A DNA stretch of 61,616 bases. Source: Stramenopiles sp. TOSAG23-2. Taxonomy: Eukaryota > Sar. Below the pieces are notes generated by a model. It was given only the letters and a program-made list of their open reading frames with translations, was not told the DNA's origin and ran no database searches. The position numbers were made by a program, and so were the translations under genes. The stretch spans positions 1-61,616 of the forward strand of contig LT649248.1 in assembly GCA_900128395.1 (NCBI GenBank). The letters are read 5' to 3'. Shown here piece by piece: positions 50,668 to 60,582 of this stretch (the first letter of the stretch is position 1; every line of letters begins with the position of its first letter).

Positions 50668-53600
50668 TTATAAATCATCGCTACCACTACTCATAATATC
50701 ATCATCATCATCAGGTAACGGTACACTAAGTGCAGTTTTGAACTCATTATCCATACTACGACCAAAAGTGAACGGTACGTTAGAAAAAGGATTTTTGACG
50801 TTTCCGTAAGAGATAGATTTTGGGATAGATTTATCGAGATCAAAATTAAATGCAATTGGTTTGTCCTCAGGTGGCATAGGAGGAGATGCTTTACTTGGTG
50901 TTGGAGCATTGCTTGAAATCTGGAACATTGGCGTGCTATCGTTGATAATCTTTGCCATCGTTGGTTCAGAAGGCGTAAATAATACATTGTCAGTCTTTTT
51001 TATTCTCCATGTTGGTTCAGAAGATGAGACTTTTAAAGTTTCATTTTCTGGAGATGGAGATTTGGACGTCCAGCGATCTTTTACCCTCTTTTTTTTGCGT
51101 TTCTTTATTGTTTTGCGCATACTAGCAGTCGTTCCAACTTTAAAATTGACTTTTGATGGTATTGATTTCGGTGGTAAAAGCGGCAATAATGCTGGTATTT
51201 TTTCTGCAAGCTCCTGCCAGTTTTTCATCTTGCATTCCTTTTCCCTTTTTAACATGGAAGCGACCTTTTCAAGTGCGGTGGAAGAAGTAGAAGCAAGCGC
51301 TTCCGGAGTTAAATACCTCATATCTTTGGAAAGGACCCAAAAACTACATACATCCAATACACGCGATATCAAATCTGAAGTTCTTTCACCACAACTTTCG
51401 CATTGGCATTGATCCTGTGCCCATTCGACACATATATGTAAAGGTGTTTTTTGTTGCTTCCATTTGATGTATAAAAACCAAGTATTTTCAGCATGTTCTG
51501 CATCGAAAACGTGTTCCATCGCGCTTTCTTTTATAAACTCTAACATTTCAATAAAGAAATCAACACCGCAATCATGCTCTAATGCAATCGCTAAAGGATG
51601 TGTGTCTATTGATCCATGCTCAATAAGTTTTTTGTAATCTCCAGAACATAACTCCTTGATATCATCGATTGTTGTACGTCCCCATTTACTGCTCCGTTCG
51701 CTAAGTGATTTTATTGATTTGTTTTTCAAAGTATCTTTGGTATGAATTTTGTATAGTGGATATTTCTTTGCAAGCTCCCTCATAGAAACTTCTTCAGTGC
51801 AAACAACACACTCACCGTCACATTGTTCACATGGTGCATCTGGACTACAATCGGGACAAATTTGGCATCCGCAACGTTTATCTGTAGGCCATTCTTTTGT
51901 TTCGTCTAGATGATCCATTATGTCCCTGTTCTTACACGAGGAAGACCCTTCAAATGGGCAATTGCATGTTTCAAAGTTGCCACTGCAGACAAAGCACCAA
52001 TGATGATGGCAGTTACTACATCCACCACCAGGTCTGATATGATGACATCCATGACCATGGTATTTTGTAGTTCTGATACTACATTTTGGGCAAGGTTTAG
52101 AGGTCAGGTTGAGAAATTTTCCTGTGTCGCTTTTGGAAAATTGTTGATACTCTTCACATGATGATCCTGGATGATATGGCATGTGGCATAATTTACAAAT
52201 TTGTCCTCTTGTGCAATGTTTACATTTGTACGGCTCAAGCAATTTTGAAAATTTAAATATCCGATCCGTGATCTGGTCCTTATCTTCTACGTCAGTGCTA
52301 GCAAGAAGTGTACTACGCGGAATAATATATTTTTCCACCCTTTTTTTTTTATCCACTTTTCTCAAATTCTGTTCAAAGGTTACAAAAACGTTTGCACTAG
52401 TGGTGTTCTCTTGCTGGGGCGGAAAAAATAATTCGACAAATAAACGCTGTATGCGGCCTAAATATTGATAATTTGACTCGCCACCTTTCATCCTCGGCAA
52501 ATCGTTTCCATTTACATGTGTAATCCGCCAACCAGATAAATAGGACAATTTAGGTTCTGTTACAGATGCTACAACAATTGTGTTGTTCTCATCAATTTTA
52601 ACAGTAAATAATGCGCCTATTTGTTGATGGCTCATCGTTAATCCAAGCCTAGGTCGTTGAAGTTTATCAATATTGTCATTATATATGCGTTCTAACAAAA
52701 GGTCAACCAACTCTAACACATCACGTGGTACAAATCTTATCGTAAATGCATTTTCGTCTTGTAAATTCGCATAAATTTTATCCCTTAATTCGGACATAAC
52801 CGCCCCCGATTTCTCCGTGTTAAACATCTGGCCTAGTAAGTTAGATATTTCCTTATCGTTGATGATACTACGTTGCATGGCTTGTGCCACGGTGCTTTTT
52901 GGAACAAAATCAATGTTGCCAGGGAAACCTTCCTCGTCTATAACGAGATTGCTCGCTTCCACTACCATATCCACTACCATTTCGTAATTCAAATTTTGTG
53001 TGCCAATTGCTTTAATCGTGTTCACACTGTTTATGAATACCGGCATATTTCGATGTTTGTACTTATCGTGTTGCATCTTACTTCTTACGAACTTATTTGG
53101 TTCTCCGACAACTGACCGTCCTGACTTGGAAAGCTCAACGCCTTCCACTGCACATGGACTATCGTTATCAATAGGATTTATATACATGTCCATTTTACCA
53201 GTTGCCTCATTTAGCTGTAATTTAATAATATCATTATTGGTATCAAAAAATTTCATAGACAGTCCTTTCTTCAATCCATTATATTTTTTTTCCCCGTGAC
53301 CATTTACAACATATGCATTGCTTTCAATAGATTTTTCGACTTTTGGATGTTTGAAATGAATAACAGTTCCATCGTCTTTGAACATGTTGACTTCTTCAAT
53401 GCCCGGAATATTACCCTTATTGCCCGTTTTTAATGCTGCACGTATTAAATCAAAATCATCTGATTTATGCTCATCGTCACTAATATCCTTCAATACATTC
53501 GTTAAAGATGTCGTATTACGTCCATTTGTTTTTTCTACATGTTTCAATTTTGTTTTCAGAGCAAACATTGGATTTTTTGTACATGTCTCCTCATGTAAAA

Positions 53601-55422
53601 CGACTTCCTCATATGAACCGAAAAAACGACAATTATAATCGCAAAAGAAATGTTGTACATCCTCACCTTTCGTCTCCTCGTCATCAAGTTCATTATTACC
53701 ATTGCTAAATAATTTATCCAAACATAAATTTTCCAAAGCATCATTAAGATAATTTGTTTTCTTTGCTTTTGTTATTGAATGAGGTGGGTCAATATGACAA
53801 CACATGGAACAAGCTGGGCAAAAAGCGCGGCATTCTACAGGAATTTTTTCTTCTTCAACAAATTTATGAAATTTCATCAGCTCCTTGCCTTTGATAGGTT
53901 TATACTTTCCAGATTTTTTCGATTTCCAATGCATGAAACATTCATCATTTAATGCAGCTTCTTTATGCAAACGAAACGTTGATGATTGATCCCTGCCTAT
54001 TTTACAAAAACAAGTTTCACAATACAATACAGATGATTGAGGAGAAACTTCTGTTCCACATTCGTATCGTAGCATCTCGTTGGAATCACTATTTTTTCGC
54101 CAGTATGACTTGCAACTTGTACATTGCCATCTCTCTCCATTTGACAATGGTTTTACACATAAGCGCAATGGATGAATATGTTTCTTCACACTTGTTGGTT
54201 CAAAATAACGTAATTCTCCATGGTAAGCGGTAAGTGCACGATCAAATAGATGGGATAACATTTGTAATTGGGACAATTTTTCCAACGTTATGAAACATTT
54301 ACAATCGGGATCTACACATTTCAATCCATCTTTTGTGATAAAATTGCTTCGATCTTCCAATGATTGGCGAAAGTAATTTGTCGAACAAGGGACACATATA
54401 TGATGTGAACAATTTTCTGTAGTGCGAAAGATGAATGAATTATCAACTGATATATCACAAATTTTACATTTGACTTTAGTCGAACATATTTTGACTTGTT
54501 TTAAAATTGGTTTATCACATGCATGGCATATCATGGAAGAAGGATGGTCAATATTATTATTATTACTACTAGTGACGCATTTGTCACAATACGAGATATG
54601 GCCACATGGAACATTTAACATATTTGCCAGTCGATTATGACAATTTGCACAATCTTCTGCACGAATATTATTAGCAATTTGTATAGTATTTTCATTCATT
54701 TTTTTTGATAACAATAATTGCGTTGTTTTGATGACGTCGTTACCATTGTTTGCCAATAGACTTGATACATCATCCGTGTTTATTTGAAATGTTGTGCTTA
54801 ATAAATATAACATTGCATTTTTATTATTTGATAATAATGCTTTTTGAGAAACTTCTTGTTGTTTTTTTATTTGATCTTGTTGGGAAGTATCATATATAGA
54901 TTTTGCACGTTGATATGCAATGTTCAAACGAAACGTATTAGATGTAATAAATTTTTGCGGTACTTTTGAATGATAAGACTCTTCTTGAATCATATCTTGA
55001 AACTTTTTAAATATATTCTTTTTCGACTCTTTTTGTTCCAACGATGTTAATATTTTTGTATGAATATTTTCAAGTGCTTTGCATTGTGAGTTACTATCAT
55101 TTGTTTTATGTTTGTTTGAATCTTCTGTCTCTATATCATTACTAGGGTGCTCTTCCAAAACATCTTGTTTTAGACCTGACGTTGATAGAACATTAATTTG
55201 TGTAAAAATATTATTATCATTACTATTAATATTATTATTACTACTATTGAATATATTAGTAAACATACTTTTGAACATTGGTGTTGATGTTTCAAACATT
55301 AACATTTTTTTCTGGTCATTTTTTGTATTATTATTTGATATACTATTTTCATTTTTTATTATAATATCATTATCATTGATAATTGTTTCCGTAGAAGCTG
55401 TTTTTAACGTAAAATTTTCCAT
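50668..55422 (-). CDS. Large RBR-type E3 ubiquitin ligase-like protein (1584 aa)
   Basis: In order: a UBA-like segment (about 200-240); a small RING-like finger (about 257-305, CANCHNRL, CGHISYCDKCV); a RING1-type finger (about 318-387, CKICDISV, CSHHICVPC); two Cys/His-rich IBR-like regions (about 420-560); a PDZ-like segment (about 926-1022, GWRITHVNGND); and a RING2-like finger (about 1112-1160, CPKCSIRTTKYHGHGCHHI then GGGCSNCHHHWCFVCSG) whose Cys in GHGCHH fits the thioester position. Then come another Cys cluster, an ankyrin-like KTPLHICVEW segment near 1330 and a Pro/Ser-rich acidic tail. RBR enzymes pass ubiquitin through a RING2 cysteine. The spacing of the RING1 and RING2 parts is far wider than usual, so activity is inferred. 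Confidence 0.8.
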   Translation of the reverse strand: MENFTLKTASTETIINDNDIIIKNENSISNNNTKNDQKKMLMFETSTPMFKSMFTNIFNSSNNNINSNDNNIFTQINVLSTSGLKQDVLEEHPSNDIETEDSNKHKTNDSNSQCKALENIHTKILTSLEQKESKKNIFKKFQDMIQEESYHSKVPQKFITSNTFRLNIAYQRAKSIYDTSQQDQIKKQQEVSQKALLSNNKNAMLYLLSTTFQINTDDVSSLLANNGNDVIKTTQLLLSKKMNENTIQIANNIRAEDCANCHNRLANMLNVPCGHISYCDKCVTSSNNNNIDHPSSMICHACDKPILKQVKICSTKVKCKICDISVDNSFIFRTTENCSHHICVPCSTNYFRQSLEDRSNFITKDGLKCVDPDCKCFITLEKLSQLQMLSHLFDRALTAYHGELRYFEPTSVKKHIHPLRLCVKPLSNGERWQCTSCKSYWRKNSDSNEMLRYECGTEVSPQSSVLYCETCFCKIGRDQSSTFRLHKEAALNDECFMHWKSKKSGKYKPIKGKELMKFHKFVEEEKIPVECRAFCPACSMCCHIDPPHSITKAKKTNYLNDALENLCLDKLFSNGNNELDDEETKGEDVQHFFCDYNCRFFGSYEEVVLHEETCTKNPMFALKTKLKHVEKTNGRNTTSLTNVLKDISDDEHKSDDFDLIRAALKTGNKGNIPGIEEVNMFKDDGTVIHFKHPKVEKSIESNAYVVNGHGEKKYNGLKKGLSMKFFDTNNDIIKLQLNEATGKMDMYINPIDNDSPCAVEGVELSKSGRSVVGEPNKFVRSKMQHDKYKHRNMPVFINSVNTIKAIGTQNLNYEMVVDMVVEASNLVIDEEGFPGNIDFVPKSTVAQAMQRSIINDKEISNLLGQMFNTEKSGAVMSELRDKIYANLQDENAFTIRFVPRDVLELVDLLLERIYNDNIDKLQRPRLGLTMSHQQIGALFTVKIDENNTIVVASVTEPKLSYLSGWRITHVNGNDLPRMKGGESNYQYLGRIQRLFVELFFPPQQENTTSANVFVTFEQNLRKVDKKKRVEKYIIPRSTLLASTDVEDKDQITDRIFKFSKLLEPYKCKHCTRGQICKLCHMPYHPGSSCEEYQQFSKSDTGKFLNLTSKPCPKCSIRTTKYHGHGCHHIRPGGGCSNCHHHWCFVCSGNFETCNCPFEGSSSCKNRDIMDHLDETKEWPTDKRCGCQICPDCSPDAPCEQCDGECVVCTEEVSMRELAKKYPLYKIHTKDTLKNKSIKSLSERSSKWGRTTIDDIKELCSGDYKKLIEHGSIDTHPLAIALEHDCGVDFFIEMLEFIKESAMEHVFDAEHAENTWFLYIKWKQQKTPLHICVEWAQDQCQCESCGERTSDLISRVLDVCSFWVLSKDMRYLTPEALASTSSTALEKVASMLKREKECKMKNWQELAEKIPALLPLLPPKSIPSKVNFKVGTTASMRKTIKKRKKKRVKDRWTSKSPSPENETLKVSSSEPTWRIKKTDNVLFTPSEPTMAKIINDSTPMFQISSNAPTPSKASPPMPPEDKPIAFNFDLDKSIPKSISYGNVKNPFSNVPFTFGRSMDNEFKTALSVPLPDDDDDIMSSGSDDL

Positions 55423-56219
55423 TGTTGTGAACGATCAATAGATGTATATCTCTTCTTCCTTTCGCATGGATTTGTTCACTCTTTATCTACAATCGTGTTT
55501 GTTCTTTCTCTTATATCTCTTCTTCCTTTCACATGGATTTGTTCACTCTATATCTACAATTGCGTTTGTTCTTTCCCTCACTTTAAATCTATAAATATAC
55601 CGACCTTTCATTCAACAATTATAGCACAATAACAAAATAATAAGCACATCATCATAGCACCATAGCACCATACCGGCATACCACGGCATACTACTGGCAT
55701 AAATAAACTTATAAACTAAAAAAAAAATAATAAAAAAAATTGTGACGTCGTATTTTGTGCTATATAGAGCTGTTATGTACATGCTAGTATACTGTAGAAT
55801 AGATTGTTGCATTTTAATTTGTAATTTAAATTTGTTGCTTTGGTCTATGTTGCGGAGAAAATTAGATGCGTAAAATTTGATAGGGATTTTAGATGGTAAA
55901 GGTATACTGTATATTTTTGTCAACATACATTTGTTAAAAATTCGGTGTGAATAAGTACAATAAAAATCAAGGTTATCAATATACAAATAGCACCACTGAT
56001 AGGAAGTTCAATCGTATTCTAAGATCAAGAATTGAGGATTGATTTCTTCTAAAAAAACGTCATAAAAAGGAAAAAGGGGGAAATATATATATATTTGTCG
56101 AAACACAAGTTGTGACTTGACTGATGACATTGATGTGATGAATGGATAACATCAAATTATATAGTTGCAAGAAGGTAAGTTTGTTCTGTGTTTACGATAT
56201 ATACGCACACACGTGAAAG
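55423..56219. other. Divergent spacer with a tandem duplication
   Basis: 797 bp between the divergent RBR-like and secreted-protein genes. A 67-bp unit is present twice at 55446-55579. The rest is AT-rich. Short repeated AGCACCATA-type motifs lie around 55650-55690. Confidence 0.5.
55446..55579. repeat. Tandem repeat, two 67-bp units
   Basis: Units 55446-55512 and 55513-55579 agree at all but about six positions. The unit starts ATATCTCTTCTTCCTTTC and contains ATGGATTTGTTCACTC. It sits 24 bp upstream of the start codon of the RBR-like gene (on the minus strand), so it may carry its promoter. Confidence 0.9.
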
Positions 56220-56780
56220 ATGAAACGAATCATATGCATCATAGTATTATGTTTGTTAATATGTAATGTACAATATATTTATGCAAATAAAATACAATTT
56301 AGTTTTACGAAAAAAATCGATGAGATAGTAGAAGAAGAAAAAAACGAGGATATCAGTAGTAGTAGTAATGATGATCAAGATGATAATGTGAACGAGGATA
56401 ATGACAATAATGCTATGATTGATAATGAAAATGATCGTACAAGCTTTCGTTTTAAATCAACTGCATCATTAAATACGTTGATGGACACATCCGATTCGAT
56501 GAATGCAGGTAAAGGTGGCGGAAAGAAAAAATCAAAATCACAAAAGAAAGCTGCAAAAAAACAAAAGAAAGCTGCTAAAAAGAAATCAAAAGCTGCAAAA
56601 AAAGCAAGTAAAAAATGTTCAAAAAAAGGTGGCAAAGGTTGTAAAAAGCCAACATCGAAGAAGCCAAAAAAGCCATCGATTACGAAAAAAGTAACAAAAA
56701 CTGTGACAACAAAAACAAGTACTACTACTTTATCAAGTATTTCTTCAATTGGCGAAGAACCATGTATTATGTGTGAATAA
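56220..56780 (+). CDS. Secreted lysine-rich protein ending at an in-frame stop inside a saposin-like domain (186 aa)
   Basis: A signal peptide (residues 1-22, IICIIVLCLLICN) is followed by an acidic Asp/Asn stretch, a Lys/Ala-rich region (about 100-150) and a Thr/Ser-rich part. The ORF ends with EEPCIMCE and TAA. The same frame then runs on for 57 codons from the ATG at 56784 to a TAA at 56957. With CIMC the continuation has the cysteine pattern of a saposin-B domain, but the first interval (C2 to C3) is about 16 residues short. So the gene may be a truncated or decaying saposin-type protein, or the base sequence may hold an error. The polylysine part could bind membranes or nucleic acid; that is inference. 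Confidence 0.6.
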   Translation: MKRIICIIVLCLLICNVQYIYANKIQFSFTKKIDEIVEEEKNEDISSSSNDDQDDNVNEDNDNNAMIDNENDRTSFRFKSTASLNTLMDTSDSMNAGKGGGKKKSKSQKKAAKKQKKAAKKKSKAAKKASKKCSKKGGKGCKKPTSKKPKKPSITKKVTKTVTTKTSTTTLSSISSIGEEPCIMCE

Positions 56781-56783
56781 GTC

Positions 56784-56957
56784 ATGGATTCATTTGACGA
56801 TACATGTTATCATGATTTCCCAAGGGAATACCAAACGGTATGTAAAAATATGTATCATTATGGTGGTGAAATTGTAGAAATGATGTTGCATAATTTTCAA
56901 GATTGGGAAATTTGTCAGAAATTCATGTGTCCAGCCAATTTCTTCGATGAAAAATAA
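56784..56957 (+). pseudogene. Detached saposin-B-like C-terminal half
   Basis: In the same frame as the preceding ORF and directly behind its stop codon, this 57-codon segment has Cys at spacing x11, x23 and x4, with hydrophobic residues between them (YGGEIVEMML), typical of the second half of a saposin-B domain. The upstream ORF supplies C-x2-C. With a stop between them the domain cannot be made in one piece without readthrough. No start context or separate signal peptide is visible. Confidence 0.6.
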
Positions 56958-57497
56958 ACAAACCTATTTTTAAATATATTATAATTAAAATATTAATAAT
57001 AAAATATCAAATATCATAACCTTTTTTCTTTTTATAAAAAATAAAAAAATAACTTTTTACATGTGTGTGTGATGAATAATATTTTAATGATATGAATAAC
57101 ACTACACAGCATTGAAAAAAGTTCAAACAACATCTCTCCAATATACCTTAATAAATCCACCGACAACTCTTCATCCACTCGTCATCCCCAATAGGGATGT
57201 TTCTACTCAGGAAACCCCGCTATGCTATTCGCATATACAGTATGGCAGCGAGGATGTTTCATACAGTATGTTGTTGTTGTTGGTTGTTGTTGGCGTAATC
57301 ATTTTTTTTTATTTTATTGATGGACAGTCCAACGAGAACTGGAGAACATATATCCTTTTTTTTAGCATTTTTTTTATTTAGAATCAATATATATATATAT
57401 ACGAATATATATAAAACTACGCAATATATTGGTCTATACATATAAATTAAAAGCGATACTACAAAATAATAATAATAAATACACACAGACAACAGCA
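56958..57497. other. Intergenic spacer
   Basis: 540 bp between two same-strand genes. It has a small hairpin CATCCC-CAATA-GGGATG (about 57183-57199), a G/C-richer stretch (57160-57260) and TA runs (57390-57415) before the next start. No gene was recognised. Confidence 0.45.
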
Positions 57498-59237
57498 ATG
57501 GCAGCAATACCAGCAAACTTAAAAGAATTAACTGGTCCAGGGGGTCCATTTGAAATGGGAGAAGATACATGGACATGTGGACATAAAAAAGTTACCTCTA
57601 CCTGTTTTTTAAGGACACCAAGAACAATGCGTGATTTATATGATTTATCATTCTCAAAATATTCCAACTTGGAATGTTTTGTTTATGAAAACGAACGTTA
57701 TACATTTGGTAAAGTACAACAAATTTGTAGTGCTCTTGCGACATATTTAGTGCAAGATGTAGGTGTAAAACATGGCGATCGTGTAGCAGTTGCAATGAGA
57801 AACTTTGTGGAATGGCCAATGACCTACATAGCTAGTACCGGTATTGGTGCCGTTTGCGTGCCATTAAATTCTTTATGGAAAGAAAAAGAATTAGATTATG
57901 GCCTCAGGGATTCAGGCACTACGGTATTAATTTGCGATGAAGACAGATATGAATATAGTAAATCAACTATTAAAGATTTAGGTATACATACAATTGTCGT
58001 ACGTTGTGACAAAGATTTGCCTGGTACAATATCATTTGAACAAGTTATTGCTAAAAGAGCTGGAAGTAATATGCCTTTAAATACTGCAACACATGATGAT
58101 ATTGCAGCAATTATGTATACTAGTGGTACAACAGGTTTCCCAAAAGGAGTTGTTCATACACATAGGAATATTACAAATCAAATGTCAAGACTGTTATTAG
58201 GAGCAGCTGCGACACCACGTCCTGATAATGCACCGCAAGATTGCCGAATATGCCCTGTACCGTTATTCCACGTAACTGCATCACATCATATCTTTCTTGA
58301 TTCCATCGTACGTGGTGCACGTTTAGTTTTAATGTTTAAATGGGATGCTGGGAAAGCATTAAAATTAATTCACGAGGAAAGGCCAGGTGCATGGACAGGA
58401 GTACCGACGATGGTACAAGATTTGATGGAACATCCAGATTTTGATAAGTATGATTTATCAAGTTTAAAAAGTATTGGTGGTGGTGGTGGTCCAACTCCAA
58501 CATCACAAGTTTCGAAAACAGCGAAGAAATTCAAAGGTGGTGTTCCATCACAAGGATACGGGTTAACGGAAACAAATGGTGGTATTACTGGTATTGGTGG
58601 AAAAGAATATTTGGAACATCCAACAAGTTGTGGTAAACCTGCACCAGGTTTAGTACAAGCATGTATTATTGATCAAGATGCCGGTGCCAGTCCAACTGGT
58701 GAACTGCCAAAAAATACTCCAGGGGAATTATTAATCAAAGGTCCATTAGTAATGTCACATTATTGGAATAAAAGAGAGAAAACGGATGATTCCATTATTA
58801 CCGTACCTGGAAAAGGACATGGTTGGTTTCGTACTGGTGATATTGCACGTATTGATGATGAAGGTTATATTTACATTATGGATCGAGCAAAAGATTTAAT
58901 TATCCGTGGTGGGGAAAATATTTCATGTGCGGAAGTGGAAGCAGCATTCTTTAGTTATGATAAAGTAATGGAATTAGCAGCATTTGCTATTAAAGATGAT
59001 AGATTAGGTGAAAGAGTTGGTGTCATGTTTGTACCTAAAAAAGGCCAAACATTATCGCAACCAGAATTATTACAACATGTTCAAGGTAAAATAGCTGGAT
59101 TTAAAATTCCAAAACCAGAAGATATGTTTTTTCAAAATGAAATTTTACCACGTGGTGCAACTGGTAAAATTTTGAAACGTGAAGTTCGAAATCAAATTAA
59201 CGATATGCTCGAAAAAGCAAAGCAAGGTAGAATGTAA
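57498..59237 (+). CDS. AMP-forming acyl-CoA synthetase (579 aa)
   Basis: It activates a carboxylic acid with ATP and CoA through an acyl-AMP. All core motifs are present: P-loop MYTSGTTGFPKGVVHTH (about 206), GYGLTETNG (about 353), HGWFRTGDI (about 442), the hinge and RAKDLIIRGGENISC, and the C-terminal PRGATGKILKREV with the acyl-adenylating lysine (about 558). I use the ATG at 57498 (CAATGGCAGC), since the upstream in-frame codons lie in AT-rich leader and begin with no ATG. The best-fitting group is medium- or long-chain acyl-CoA ligases; chain length cannot be told from the sequence. No peroxisomal SKL end. Confidence 0.95.
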   Translation: MAAIPANLKELTGPGGPFEMGEDTWTCGHKKVTSTCFLRTPRTMRDLYDLSFSKYSNLECFVYENERYTFGKVQQICSALATYLVQDVGVKHGDRVAVAMRNFVEWPMTYIASTGIGAVCVPLNSLWKEKELDYGLRDSGTTVLICDEDRYEYSKSTIKDLGIHTIVVRCDKDLPGTISFEQVIAKRAGSNMPLNTATHDDIAAIMYTSGTTGFPKGVVHTHRNITNQMSRLLLGAAATPRPDNAPQDCRICPVPLFHVTASHHIFLDSIVRGARLVLMFKWDAGKALKLIHEERPGAWTGVPTMVQDLMEHPDFDKYDLSSLKSIGGGGGPTPTSQVSKTAKKFKGGVPSQGYGLTETNGGITGIGGKEYLEHPTSCGKPAPGLVQACIIDQDAGASPTGELPKNTPGELLIKGPLVMSHYWNKREKTDDSIITVPGKGHGWFRTGDIARIDDEGYIYIMDRAKDLIIRGGENISCAEVEAAFFSYDKVMELAAFAIKDDRLGERVGVMFVPKKGQTLSQPELLQHVQGKIAGFKIPKPEDMFFQNEILPRGATGKILKREVRNQINDMLEKAKQGRM

Positions 59238-59265
59238 AAATGTGTGTTAGTGTAAAATAATTTGT

Positions 59266-59285
59266 AAAGAGAGAGAGAGAGGAGA
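59266..59285. repeat. (GA)n run
   Basis: A short purine (GA) dinucleotide run lies in the 147-bp spacer between convergent genes. Confidence 0.8.
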
Positions 59286-59384
59286 GAAGAGGAAAAAGAT
59301 CTGTGGAGAGTTTATTTTGGAATTCAATTTATACACCGGGTACATTTTACGTATTCGTATATATATTTTAATAAAACTTTTATT

Positions 59385-59717
59385 TTACGTAAAAACAAGC
59401 ATTAAAAAATGTACGAAGTCGTATGCACGCCACTTTCCTTTTCCAAATCTTCCATATTGATCTGAACCCCATCCAACAACAAGGACATTTTCATATATTT
59501 TGTTACAAATGTTCCCAACCATTTTACCAAAGAGTCTATCCGGTACTTTTTCATAATATCCATCTGGACATTCCTCTACGCACGTACCATTAAATAAAAA
59601 CAAATGATGCCTACATTCTTTGCACATATTTGATGTTTCATTACACCATTGACAATGTTCATGACATGCGGCATGAATTGATGTGATGAATAGGCAAAAA
59701 CAAATTAATCGTAACAT
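59385..59717 (-). CDS. Truncated secreted protein: furin-like Cys-rich module plus the start of an RCC1-like repeat (110 aa)
   Basis: A signal peptide (1-16) is followed by a Cys-rich module with the C-x3-C-x2-C spacing of furin-like/growth-factor-receptor repeats (CHEHCQWCNE, CKECRHHL, CVEECPDGYY). Then NVLVVGWGSDQYGRFGKG looks like the first strand pair of an RCC1 blade. The ORF ends shortly afterwards, far too early for an RCC1 propeller, so the 3' part is missing or was moved. The 55 bp at its 3' end (59402-59456) recur, inverted, at the window's right end. The gene is probably broken by a rearrangement. Confidence 0.6.
   Translation of the reverse strand: MLRLICFCLFITSIHAACHEHCQWCNETSNMCKECRHHLFLFNGTCVEECPDGYYEKVPDRLFGKMVGNICNKIYENVLVVGWGSDQYGRFGKGKWRAYDFVHFLMLVFT
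59402..59456. repeat. Inverted repeat, left copy (55 bp)
   Basis: It is perfectly complementary to 61562-61616 and contains the codons for the RCC1-like end YGRFGKGKWRAYDFVHFL on the minus strand. The match ends at 59457, where the two copies diverge. Confidence 0.95.
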
Positions 59718-60582
59718 GATGTAAATTTTAAATATTCTACCGTTCGATTTATTCTAAAAATAGAAAAATGTTTTTAAAAAAAAAAATGGATCTATAAATA
59801 TTCCAGGTGTATTATTATTATATCTCACAAATAAACAATAAATATATACTGTATAATTTTTTTATTACTACTAATCTTTTATATATATATATTTCTTTTC
59901 TATAAATGTGTTGATTCAATATGTATATCATGCATGTGATAATCATGTCCTACACTTTAAACGTTCCTATACATGTATATTCGTTTTATATATATATATT
60001 TGTTATGTCTTACCATCATGGCATCATTCGTTATATTGTCATACCTGGTACAGTCGATCCAGATCTTAATCTGGAATCACCCCCCCCTCCGATTAAACGC
60101 CTCCTTACCCCAAAATTTTTACATTTAAGTACAATGTTAGTATACTATAATTCAACTAATTGATAGGACATCGACGAAAAGTCATTTTTAAGGAATTTGT
60201 TTGATCTAAAATTGATTCCCCCTGGTTTGAGCTTCCTGTCTTCCTCCTGTATTAGACCTATTCCTTCTTACTTTTTTTTTCTTTTGGTTTTGCTTGGTAT
60301 TTTATTACTGCAACCTAAAAAAATGCACTTCTTTATTAGCACTTTATTATTATTAAGCAGCTTTAACTTTATTATAATATTTATCGCAATCCTAATCCAG
60401 AGAGGCAATCATCTGTCGCAATCAATCGCACTTTATTAGGAGAGTATATATAGCTTAACATTTTTTGGTCATTCTATATTTCATTCAATTTATAATAATT
60501 TAATATAATATATTCATCGCATCATTTTATTGTTATTATTTTTATATATCACACCTTCGTAAAACAGAATCATTCATCGTTC
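59718..60582. other. Divergent spacer
   Basis: 865 bp between divergent genes. A C-rich patch (60078-60115) is unusual for this window. No gene, repeat or RNA was recognised. Confidence 0.45.

Noticed and set aside
57429-57497. N-terminal extension of the acyl-CoA synthetase
   Set aside because: The frame begins with TTG, not ATG, and runs through AT-rich leader. The ATG at 57498 has a good context and the family-like N-terminus.
59921-60163. Plus-strand ORF of 80 codons in the last spacer
   Set aside because: Low-complexity Ile/Tyr start and no family cue; the C-rich patch inside it is not codon-like.
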